NCBI GenBank assembly: GCA_013205415.1 | Contig: JABMMY010000345.1 | Coordinates: 1-5,388, forward strand | Length of the DNA stretch: 5,388 bases | Source of the DNA: Deltaproteobacteria bacterium | GTDB taxonomy: Bacteria; Bdellovibrionota; FAC87; UBA2466 | Direction of reading: 5' to 3' | Shown: positions 1 to 5,388 of the stretch, piece after piece | How the letters are laid out: each line of letters begins with the position of its first letter | How positions within the stretch are numbered: the stretch's first letter is position 1 | The notes under the pieces: generated by a model | The model's database searches: none | What the model was told of the DNA's origin: nothing | The model's input: the letters and a program-made list of their open reading frames with translations, nothing else | Translations under genes and position numbers: made by a program

Positions 1-313
1 CTCTTGAGAGGGCTTCAATAGCATAGGGATCTCCCACGCGTCCCAAGGCCAGCACAGCAGCAGTAGCCACTTTAGGAGAGTTATGAAAAATGGCCTGTAA
101 TAAATAGGGATCCTTTACCAAGCGTTGATTTTCCGATTGCAAAACTCTCTGAAGAGCTAAGGAATCGGAAGCGGAGAGAGTGGAATGACCGGGTGAGGTC
201 TTGGCCACAAAGCGTGGCGGAGACCAATAGGGAGACCGGTTTTTTTTTGCCATCGAAAATGACGAAAAAAACAGAGCGATAAGCAATGAGATAGAAAATA
301 AAGATCGAATCAT
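1..313 (-). CDS. Secreted HEAT-repeat protein, N-terminal part (runs off left edge)
   Basis: This is an open minus-strand frame from ATG (bases 313-311) to the window edge, giving 104 residues with no stop. The N-terminus looks like a Sec signal peptide: MIR, then a hydrophobic stretch at about residues 4-19, then S20-M21-A22 as a plausible signal peptidase I site before KKNR. The product is therefore likely periplasmic or exported. Residues about 52-104 have the helical-repeat pattern of HEAT repeats, including the stretch A85-A86-x-LALGRVGDP around residues 85-96 followed by AIEAL. Known relatives with a signal peptide and an opening like LQRVLQSENQR include HEAT-repeat proteins that carry a C-terminal cyclophilin (peptidyl-prolyl isomerase) domain. 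Whether this one does cannot be seen here. There is no good Shine-Dalgarno before the ATG. It is still preferred because the frame has no other ATG or GTG for over 200 bases upstream and because it yields a complete signal peptide. The gene is transcribed divergently from uvrD. Confidence 0.8.
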   Translation of the reverse strand, partial: MIRSLFSISLLIALFFSSFSMAKKNRSPYWSPPRFVAKTSPGHSTLSASDSLALQRVLQSENQRLVKDPYLLQAIFHNSPKVATAAVLALGRVGDPYAIEALSR

Positions 314-353
314 GAATAAAAAGGGTGATTGAGAAGGCTCGCTAACGCAAGGG

Positions 354-379
354 AGATTATAGAATAGAAGATTATAGAA
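354..379. repeat. Tandem 11-bp direct repeat AGATTATAGAA
   Basis: AGATTATAGAA occurs perfectly at 354-364 and again at 369-379, with a 4-base spacer (TAGA) between, so the copies are 15 bases apart. It lies in the divergent promoter region. It may be a duplicated promoter element, a regulator half-site pair, or a chance tandem duplication in AT-rich DNA. Confidence 0.6.
356..376 (-). promoter_or_regulatory. Twin TATAAT -10 candidates for the HEAT-repeat gene
   Basis: Read on the minus strand, bases 376-371 and 361-356 are each a perfect TATAAT, one in each copy of the direct repeat. The proximal one would start transcription near 349, giving a leader of about 36 bases before the ATG at 313. 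The -35 match is poor for both. TTGCCA on the minus strand (404-399) is a good -35 sequence, but it sits 22 bases from the distal box, which is too far for a standard promoter. Position and direction fit the HEAT gene; activity is inferred. Confidence 0.35.
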
Positions 380-586
380 AGTATTATTAAATCCCTTTTG
401 GCAATTCCAACAGCAAAAGATACTTGACGCAACACAAGAAAAAATCTCTCCAAGGAGCCCTAAACCTGCCTCACCAAATAGGCAATTAATTTCGCCACAG
501 CCCCTTAGCGCAAACGCTCCTATTAATCTCAAAAATATCGATGGATTGTTTTGCCAAACCCCTCTGCGTGAGGTTTATTTGCTCTC

Positions 587-591
587 GGGAG
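587..591 (+). promoter_or_regulatory. Ribosome binding site that fixes the GTG start of uvrD
   Basis: GGGAG lies 6 bases before the GTG at 598. An in-frame TGA at 592-594 sits two codons upstream, so the frame cannot start earlier. No ATG occurs in frame before the conserved Q motif. GTG at 598 is therefore the only reasonable start. Confidence 0.7.
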
Positions 592-597
592 TGAACG

Positions 598-2910
598 GTG
601 AATTATCTCGAATCCTTAAATGATCCTCAGCGCAATGCAGTCCTTCATGGCGATGGGCCTATTCTTATTTTAGCGGGAGCAGGCTCTGGAAAAACTAGGG
701 TTCTGACTCGTCGAATTGTTCATCTTATTCTTAATCACCATGTCGATCCCACTCAAATCTTTGCAGTTACCTTCACTAATAAAGCAGCAGCCCAAATGCG
801 AGAGAGAGTCACGCAAATTTTACAAACCTTAGCCCCGGGCCCTATTTATCCACGGGATCTTTGGATCAGTACCTTTCACTCAGCCTGCGTGCGTATTTTG
901 CGCTCAGAGATTCACCATCTTGGATACACTCCAACCTTTACCATTTATGATGACGGAGACCAACTCTCGGTAGTTAAGGCCGTCATGAAAGAGCTTAATT
1001 TGAGCGACTCTATGTTTTCGCCCAAGGCGATGCAGTCTAGGCTTAATCGCGCAAAGAATGAAGGGCTTGATCACACCGGATACCAACCCCAATTTGGCGG
1101 CCCGGTGGAGGATGCTTTCGTAAAGATATTTATCAGATATGCAGAGGTGTTAAGAGCCTCATCTGCCTTAGACTTTGCCGACTTAATTTTATTGACCGTT
1201 AAATTATTTCAAAAGCATCCCCAGGTATTAAAGAACTATCAAAATAGATTCCCCTACCTATTGATCGACGAATACCAAGATACCAATCGCTGTCAGTATC
1301 TTTTGATGAAATTGTTAGCGGGATCCACTGCTAATATTTGCGCTGTGGGAGATGAAGATCAATCGATCTATAAATGGCGCGGAGCCGACATTACCAACAT
1401 TCTTAATTTTGAAAAAGATTTTCCTAATGCCACTATTTTTAAGCTGGAGGAGAATTATCGATCCACAAAAAATATCATTGAGGCCGCAAGCCATGTGATT
1501 GCGTACAACACCGAGCGCCGAGATAAGAAACTATTCACTCGGAATGATTCCGGTGAAAAAATAAAACTCATTGAAGCCTATGATGAACATGATGAGTCTC
1601 ATAAGGTCACAGAACAGATTTCTCAGGCGATCAAAGAGGGATTAACGGTTAATCAGATCGCTATTTTTTATCGCACCAATGCGCAGTCTCGTTTGTTAGA
1701 GGACATGCTCAGGGCAAAAGGGATTAATTACCAGATTTATGGCGGATTAAAATTTTATGAGCGGCTTGAGGTCAAAGATTCTTTAGCCTATTTAAAACTC
1801 ATTTCAAATCCCAAGGACGACGTTAGTTTTCGCAGGATTATAAATGTTCCCACGAGGGGAATCGGAGCTGTTTCTCTGGAGCGGTTTACCACTAAGGCGA
1901 GAGAGTTAAATGTCTGCTGTTTTCAGCTTCTTCAAGATGCCTTTGGAAATGAACCCTCAATCGAGCTTGATTTAGGAAGGTCGCAAAAAAACTTCAAACA
2001 ATTTTATGATCTCATGGAGGTGCTCAGAGCGGCTAATAATTCGGTCCTTCCTTCCGACATGATTAATATGGTGATCGAAGAGAGTGGGTATCGAAAAAGC
2101 TTGAGCGACGAGGGAACTGTGGAATCGCAAAGTCGCTTAGAGAATTTAGCCGAACTACGACAAAGTGTGGTTGAGTATGAGTTGAGAAAAGGGGGGGAGG
2201 ATCCTACAAAAGAGCTCACCCTTGAGGGTTTTTTAGAGGAGATAGCTTTAGTTTCTGACAGCGATAGATTTGATCCTAATGCCCCGGCCGTTAAGATGAT
2301 GACAATCCACATGGCGAAGGGATTAGAATTTGATAGGGTTTCCATTGTAGGATTAGAGGAGGAGCTATTTCCTAATGTCAGGCCCTGGGAGCCAGAGGAG
2401 CCCTCCGATATTGAAGAGGAACGACGACTATTTTATGTTGCCATGACTCGTGCCAGAAAACATCTAAGTCTATTTTACGCTAAAAATCGTACCATTTTCG
2501 GTAACTCCAGTTTTCGCGTTCTCAGTCGATTTGTTGAGGAGATTCCCCAGGATTATTTAGAAATTAAAAAGGCCGATTACTTTGCTAGAAAACGTCATTT
2601 TACTGAGCGACCGGGCCTACCACCTCGCCCTCGTTCTTGGTCGGGTGCTAATGACTCTAATCAGGATTTTGATTCTACCTCATCGGTTTTTAACCAAGAT
2701 GATTTCAATCAAACCACAGAGGCAGTAGACTTTTCTGGATCCTCTAGTGCGACAGAGGAGAGTGGAGTGTCTGTGGGAGCTAGAGTGCAACACCCCACCT
2801 TTGGAGAGGGTATTGTTCGAGAGAATTTGGGAGATGACAAGTTGATCGTAGAGTTTCGAGGGCGCGGTCTCAAAAAAATATCTTTAAAATTCACGCAGCT
2901 AAAATTTTGA
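598..2910 (+). CDS. uvrD: ATP-dependent DNA helicase UvrD/PcrA (superfamily 1A)
   Basis: This is a complete 770-residue 3'-to-5' DNA helicase of the UvrD/PcrA/Rep family. In that family the enzyme acts in nucleotide excision and mismatch repair, removes proteins such as RecA from DNA, and resolves replication-transcription conflicts in the cytoplasm. All signature motifs are visible: Q motif LNDPQRNAV (7-15, Q11); Walker A AGAGSGKT (26-33, K32); motif Ia VTFTNKAA (57-64); TFHS (92-95); Walker B IDEYQDT (223-229, D224/E225); motif III GDEDQSIYKWRGA (251-263); motif IV EENYRS (284-289); IVa GGLKFYERLEVKD (382-394); motif V TIHMAKGLEFD (569-579); and motif VI EERRLFYVAMTRAR (607-620). Residues 726-769 match the C-terminal Tudor-like domain (HPTFGEGIV at 732-740) that contacts RNA polymerase in PcrA/UvrD. 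This domain argues against Rep. A polar Ser/Asn/Asp-rich linker (about 671-724) explains a length slightly above the usual 720-750. UvrD versus PcrA naming is arbitrary here. The gene leads an apparent three-gene transcript. Confidence 0.97.
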   Translation: MNYLESLNDPQRNAVLHGDGPILILAGAGSGKTRVLTRRIVHLILNHHVDPTQIFAVTFTNKAAAQMRERVTQILQTLAPGPIYPRDLWISTFHSACVRILRSEIHHLGYTPTFTIYDDGDQLSVVKAVMKELNLSDSMFSPKAMQSRLNRAKNEGLDHTGYQPQFGGPVEDAFVKIFIRYAEVLRASSALDFADLILLTVKLFQKHPQVLKNYQNRFPYLLIDEYQDTNRCQYLLMKLLAGSTANICAVGDEDQSIYKWRGADITNILNFEKDFPNATIFKLEENYRSTKNIIEAASHVIAYNTERRDKKLFTRNDSGEKIKLIEAYDEHDESHKVTEQISQAIKEGLTVNQIAIFYRTNAQSRLLEDMLRAKGINYQIYGGLKFYERLEVKDSLAYLKLISNPKDDVSFRRIINVPTRGIGAVSLERFTTKARELNVCCFQLLQDAFGNEPSIELDLGRSQKNFKQFYDLMEVLRAANNSVLPSDMINMVIEESGYRKSLSDEGTVESQSRLENLAELRQSVVEYELRKGGEDPTKELTLEGFLEEIALVSDSDRFDPNAPAVKMMTIHMAKGLEFDRVSIVGLEEELFPNVRPWEPEEPSDIEEERRLFYVAMTRARKHLSLFYAKNRTIFGNSSFRVLSRFVEEIPQDYLEIKKADYFARKRHFTERPGLPPRPRSWSGANDSNQDFDSTSSVFNQDDFNQTTEAVDFSGSSSATEESGVSVGARVQHPTFGEGIVRENLGDDKLIVEFRGRGLKKISLKFTQLKF

Positions 2911-3857
2911 TGAGCTCTCTTTACTTTGACAAAGCCAATCCAGAGGAACGCAATCACCTATCTTTGCTGCGAGCCGGGGCCTGGGCTAAAGATCTCACTG
3001 CTAATGAATTTATAAAACGAAACCAAGCCCTTTACTCCCATCCCTTTGGGAAAAAAAGAATTGAAACCTACGTATTAAAAGATAGTTCAGGAACGATTGT
3101 TTCGTCGATGGATGCGCTTCAACTAAACTTTTTTATTACACAAGGACCTGATAAAAAAATTCTAGAAAAACCAGGATTTCTTATCGCTTCGGTTATTACC
3201 CCCATGGATCAACGAGGGCGTGGTTACGCATCCCATCTTTTAGATGAATTTCTAAAAATCCAGCCATGGGATGTGGGGGTCTTACACTCCGATGTGGGGT
3301 CTGCTTTTTATGAAAGGTGGGGGTTTAGAAAAACGGAGGCTAACCTTTTTGAAGTAGAGGAGCCGGTACCACAGTCCCCTACGCCAATGAGGGGAAAAAC
3401 TAAACCCCTCGATCTAGAAAGTTTTATTCAGCACATTTATAAGTTGCGGGAAAAAAAGATGGTAGGCCTGCCCGAGGGGAAATTAATGATAGCTCCAGAG
3501 GTTGAGTTTTGGGATTGGCAGGTAGAAAGGTTTCGTTTCTTTTCGAAGTTAAAGGGCATTCGGTTGCCATCACCCTATTTTGAAGCGCAATTACCAGGAG
3601 GGTGTGATTACTTTTCTGTCGTGCAAAATAGTATGACCGGGAAGGCAGAGGTTTTATGGAGAGATTCAACTCACCCCGAAAACCTAGCCGCTATTGCGGG
3701 CGTGGTGAAGGATTGGGGAATGAAACACTTTAGCTATTGGGCAAATGGCACGCAAGGAAAGGTGATTCAAGAGGAGTGTCCTATGGGATGGCGCCGAGGG
3801 AAGATAAAGTTTCTTGCCGATGACTTCCTAGATCCCCAGCTCTGTGATTGGTGGTAG
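2910..3857 (+). CDS. GNAT-family N-acetyltransferase with long C-terminal extension
   Basis: This is a complete 315-residue protein predicted to transfer an acetyl group from acetyl-CoA to an amine; the substrate is unknown. The start is ATG 2910-2912, whose first base is the last base of the uvrD stop (TGATG). A TTG one codon earlier is possible but less likely. No strong Shine-Dalgarno is seen, so translation is probably coupled to uvrD. The GNAT core occupies about residues 1-150: beta-4 LIASVITP (91-98), the acetyl-CoA pyrophosphate loop QRGRGYA (101-107, fitting R-x-x-G-x-A) followed by helix SHLLDEFL, and motif B with SDVGSAFYERWGF (127-139), where Y134 is a candidate general acid. A Pro-rich linker (151-166) leads to an aromatic-rich C-terminal region of about 150 residues (W201, W203, W250, W269, W277, W294, W314, W315). 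A GNAT core with SD-x-G-xx-FY and a large C-terminal domain resembles the fungal lysine acetyltransferase LYC1 group. That comparison is from memory and tentative. No signal peptide or membrane segment is seen, so the protein is cytoplasmic. Confidence 0.85.
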   Translation: MSSLYFDKANPEERNHLSLLRAGAWAKDLTANEFIKRNQALYSHPFGKKRIETYVLKDSSGTIVSSMDALQLNFFITQGPDKKILEKPGFLIASVITPMDQRGRGYASHLLDEFLKIQPWDVGVLHSDVGSAFYERWGFRKTEANLFEVEEPVPQSPTPMRGKTKPLDLESFIQHIYKLREKKMVGLPEGKLMIAPEVEFWDWQVERFRFFSKLKGIRLPSPYFEAQLPGGCDYFSVVQNSMTGKAEVLWRDSTHPENLAAIAGVVKDWGMKHFSYWANGTQGKVIQEECPMGWRRGKIKFLADDFLDPQLCDWW

Positions 3858-3880
3858 GAAAATATAGCGCTTTAGGTTAC

Positions 3881-3888
3881 GGAAGAGG
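3881..3888 (+). promoter_or_regulatory. Ribosome binding site of the membrane protein gene
   Basis: GGAAGAGG ends 4 bases before ATG 3893 and 13 bases before the next in-frame ATG at 3902. The spacing favours 3893 as the start. Earlier in-frame TTG (3848) and GTG (3851) would lie inside the end of the acetyltransferase gene and are less likely. Confidence 0.6.
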
Positions 3889-3892
3889 TCTA

Positions 3893-5388
3893 ATGATAAA
3901 AATGATAAACCAGAAACTAAAATTAGGAATCACCAAGGAAGGCCGCAGCCGTTTTTTTCTTTGGGCTGTATTAATCTCGATCTATTTATTTGAGATGCTT
4001 TTTATATTTAAGCCCTTTTCTGCTCATTATTTATCGATGGGGGATGCGATGGTGTATCCCGTTGCTGAGGATTTTTTTTATAAGAGCCTCCATCTTTTTC
4101 CGTTCCCCCATTTATCTTTATATACGAATGATATTTTATACCCCTTTGGATTAGATTTTATAGCGCATGGGTGGTCTTTAGAGCGCCATTATTTCACCGC
4201 TATTTTGACCGGCCTACTGGGGAGCGGTCCCTGGCTCGCATGGTATGGATGCTTTTCTTTTTCAGTGGCTACTTTTGGGGCCCTATTTTTAGTCAGATCC
4301 AGGTGGGGAACCTATCGTGGCATTTTGGCGGCAATCTTAATTGGGCTGTTTAATCTTTCGGCACTCAGAAAATATCCAGACCATATGAACCTTAGTTTTG
4401 TGCACTGGGCGGCGCTATCTATTCTTACCGACGTGCTGATCTGTTCCGATTTGACCAAGAAAAAAATATCAATTTCACTACTGAGTTTCAGGGCCTTTCT
4501 TTTGGTGGCTGGAGTGGGTTTAGATGTCAGTATTATCGCCGGTTTTGGTTTAACCTCTTTTACAGTGATGCTGGGGTGTGGAGGGTACCATGGGTTTAAT
4601 AAAATAAGAGACCGAACTAAAAAACGGGGAGTTGGTTTTTGGAACCTCTCAGAGGTGAAGGCAGAGTTTTCGCAATACCAATGCACCGCCTGTGGGTTTT
4701 GGGTGTTTCTTTGGGCGTTGCTTACGGTAAGTTGTATTTGGGCTTTTGTTCCAATCCTAGCGACCGTGGTGATGAAATATAAGGGACTATTTTCTGATGA
4801 AGGTAATTGGTGGGCGAATCCCTTAAGACTTATGGTCCCCTGGCTACCGATTATTAATCCTAATACCCAATGGTTAAAATACCTGTTTTTAGATAAGCCC
4901 GAGATGCCAGGTAATATGTCACCGGGTTGGACCCTTTCTATTCCGGGCCTTTTGGCCATTTGGGTTGTCTACAAAAATAAACTTAAAGCTTTTTATCCTC
5001 TTATAATTTTGTTTTTTATTTTAGCAGGAACGCAACCAGATATTTTCCCTATTATAAAGCTGTTCCCATGGATGCGAGCGGTGCGAGTGTCCGGAAGGTT
5101 TTCGCTTGTGTTTCCCGCTATTTTTATAGGGCTTTTTCTTGTGCCGGAGATCACCGAATTAGTGTTAATTCGATTACAAAGATGGCAACCTAATATCGAT
5201 AGAAAAAGGTGGTTTATATTATGGACCCTATTATTTGTTGCAGAGGGAACCTACTTTTTTTATCAACGGCCAAAGATTGAAAATCTATCGACAGATCAGG
5301 CTCACTTTTTTGAGACGATAAAAAACAGCCAGGGAGAGGCCTTGCTAGAGTGGCCATTTTGTATTTCGTCTGGAAATGGAGTGGGAAC
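3893..5388 (+). CDS. Polytopic membrane protein, GT-C glycosyltransferase-like (runs off right edge)
   Basis: The frame is open from ATG 3893 to the window end, giving 498 residues without a stop; the C-terminus is missing. It begins with a basic N-terminus (KLKLGITKEGRSR) and a membrane helix at about 21-40. Many further hydrophobic segments follow (about 100-135 as a pair, 142-158, 168-184, 200-228, 268-294, 346-360, 366-380, 404-419, 438-456), so this is an integral inner-membrane protein. The layout resembles GT-C-type polyprenyl-phosphate-sugar transferases and YfhO-like proteins: an acidic first outer loop after helix 1 (GDAMVYPVAEDFF, 50-62), then NDILYPFG (79-86), a later RVSGRF (398-403) just before a helix, and LLEWP (484-488) opening a soluble C-terminal part. 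In that family such enzymes glycosylate lipids, surface polymers or proteins on the periplasmic face. I cannot name a specific family, and the substrate is unknown. It lies 35 bases after the acetyltransferase with no terminator between, so co-transcription is likely. Confidence 0.75.
   Translation, partial: MIKMINQKLKLGITKEGRSRFFLWAVLISIYLFEMLFIFKPFSAHYLSMGDAMVYPVAEDFFYKSLHLFPFPHLSLYTNDILYPFGLDFIAHGWSLERHYFTAILTGLLGSGPWLAWYGCFSFSVATFGALFLVRSRWGTYRGILAAILIGLFNLSALRKYPDHMNLSFVHWAALSILTDVLICSDLTKKKISISLLSFRAFLLVAGVGLDVSIIAGFGLTSFTVMLGCGGYHGFNKIRDRTKKRGVGFWNLSEVKAEFSQYQCTACGFWVFLWALLTVSCIWAFVPILATVVMKYKGLFSDEGNWWANPLRLMVPWLPIINPNTQWLKYLFLDKPEMPGNMSPGWTLSIPGLLAIWVVYKNKLKAFYPLIILFFILAGTQPDIFPIIKLFPWMRAVRVSGRFSLVFPAIFIGLFLVPEITELVLIRLQRWQPNIDRKRWFILWTLLFVAEGTYFFYQRPKIENLSTDQAHFFETIKNSQGEALLEWPFCISSGNGVG

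Larger units (their letters stand above)
314..597. other. Divergent intergenic region between HEAT gene and uvrD
   Basis: These 284 bases separate two divergently transcribed genes and must hold the start signals for both. The part nearest the HEAT gene is AT-rich and carries the repeated TATAAT-containing element. The part nearest uvrD has only weak sigma-70-like matches and two very short inverted repeats (507-518 and 467-484) without T-tracts. I see no RNA gene, riboswitch or convincing small ORF. Confidence 0.6.

Noticed and set aside
424..452. TTGACG (424-429) as a -35 box on the plus strand
   Set aside because: No acceptable -10 hexamer occurs 16-18 bases downstream; that stretch is TC-rich.
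467..518. Short inverted repeats (TGCCT/AGGCA at 467-484; AGCG/CGCT at 507-518) as a terminator or RNA structure
   Set aside because: The stems are only 5 and 4 bp, with no following T-tract, and the region lies between divergent genes where no terminator is expected.
314..532. The HEAT gene frame stays open upstream of its ATG, back to a TTG at 532-530
   Set aside because: There is no ATG or GTG in that stretch, the composition is non-coding-like, and the ATG at 313 gives a complete signal peptide. An N-terminal extension would bury the signal peptide.
557..576. Imperfect hairpin near the uvrD start (AACC...GGTT arms around TGCGT)
   Set aside because: It requires a two-base bulge and is short. 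It is not clearly better than chance and does not cover the start codon.
551..579. Possible uvrD promoter: TTGCCA (551-556), 17-base spacer, TTTATT (574-579)
   Set aside because: The -10 matches only 4 of 6 consensus bases. It would start the transcript near 586, on the edge of the ribosome binding site, leaving a leader of about 12 bases. Too weak to annotate.
2004..2345. Minus-strand open frame (113 codons) inside uvrD
   Set aside because: It lies wholly opposite conserved helicase sequence (2B region to motif V) and shows no recognisable domain or ribosome binding site.
3858..3892. Terminator or promoter in the gap between the acetyltransferase and the membrane protein gene
   Set aside because: The 35 bases hold a ribosome binding site but no stem-loop with a T-tract and no -35/-10 pair.
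4312..4959. Long open frame (215 codons) on the minus strand opposite the membrane protein gene
   Set aside because: Its translation is low in recognisable motifs and has no membrane or domain logic, whereas the plus-strand frame gives a coherent polytopic protein through the whole region. It is an antisense shadow.

Overview
This window reads as ordinary chromosomal DNA of a moderately AT-rich bacterium. Nothing here fixes the taxon. The divergent secreted HEAT-repeat gene, full-length UvrD/PcrA helicase and low-to-moderate GC would fit a Bdellovibrionota-like or other deltaproteobacterial lineage, but that is a weak inference from general impression. I see no tRNA, rRNA, CRISPR array, insertion sequence, integrase or phage gene.

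Layout: (1) positions 1-313, minus strand, hold the N-terminal 104 residues of a secreted or periplasmic HEAT-repeat protein that runs off the left edge. (2) Positions 314-597 are a 284-base divergent intergenic region. It carries an 11-bp direct repeat that places two perfect TATAAT hexamers on the minus strand, facing the HEAT gene. (3) Positions 598-2910, plus strand, encode a complete UvrD/PcrA superfamily 1A helicase starting at GTG, with all helicase motifs and a C-terminal Tudor-like domain. (4) Positions 2910-3857 encode a GNAT acetyltransferase with a long C-terminal extension. Its ATG shares one base with the uvrD stop codon (TGATG). (5) From 3893 to the right edge runs a polytopic membrane protein of at least 498 residues with the look of a GT-C-type glycosyltransferase. 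It has its own Shine-Dalgarno sequence and runs off the right edge.

The three plus-strand genes are packed (1-base overlap, then a 35-base gap) with no visible terminator between them, so they probably form one transcript. Their products (DNA repair/replication helicase, small-molecule or protein acetyltransferase, membrane glycosyltransferase-like protein) do not form an obvious pathway. The acetyltransferase and the membrane protein are the least understood parts. I found no convincing new system; the findings are modest leads.
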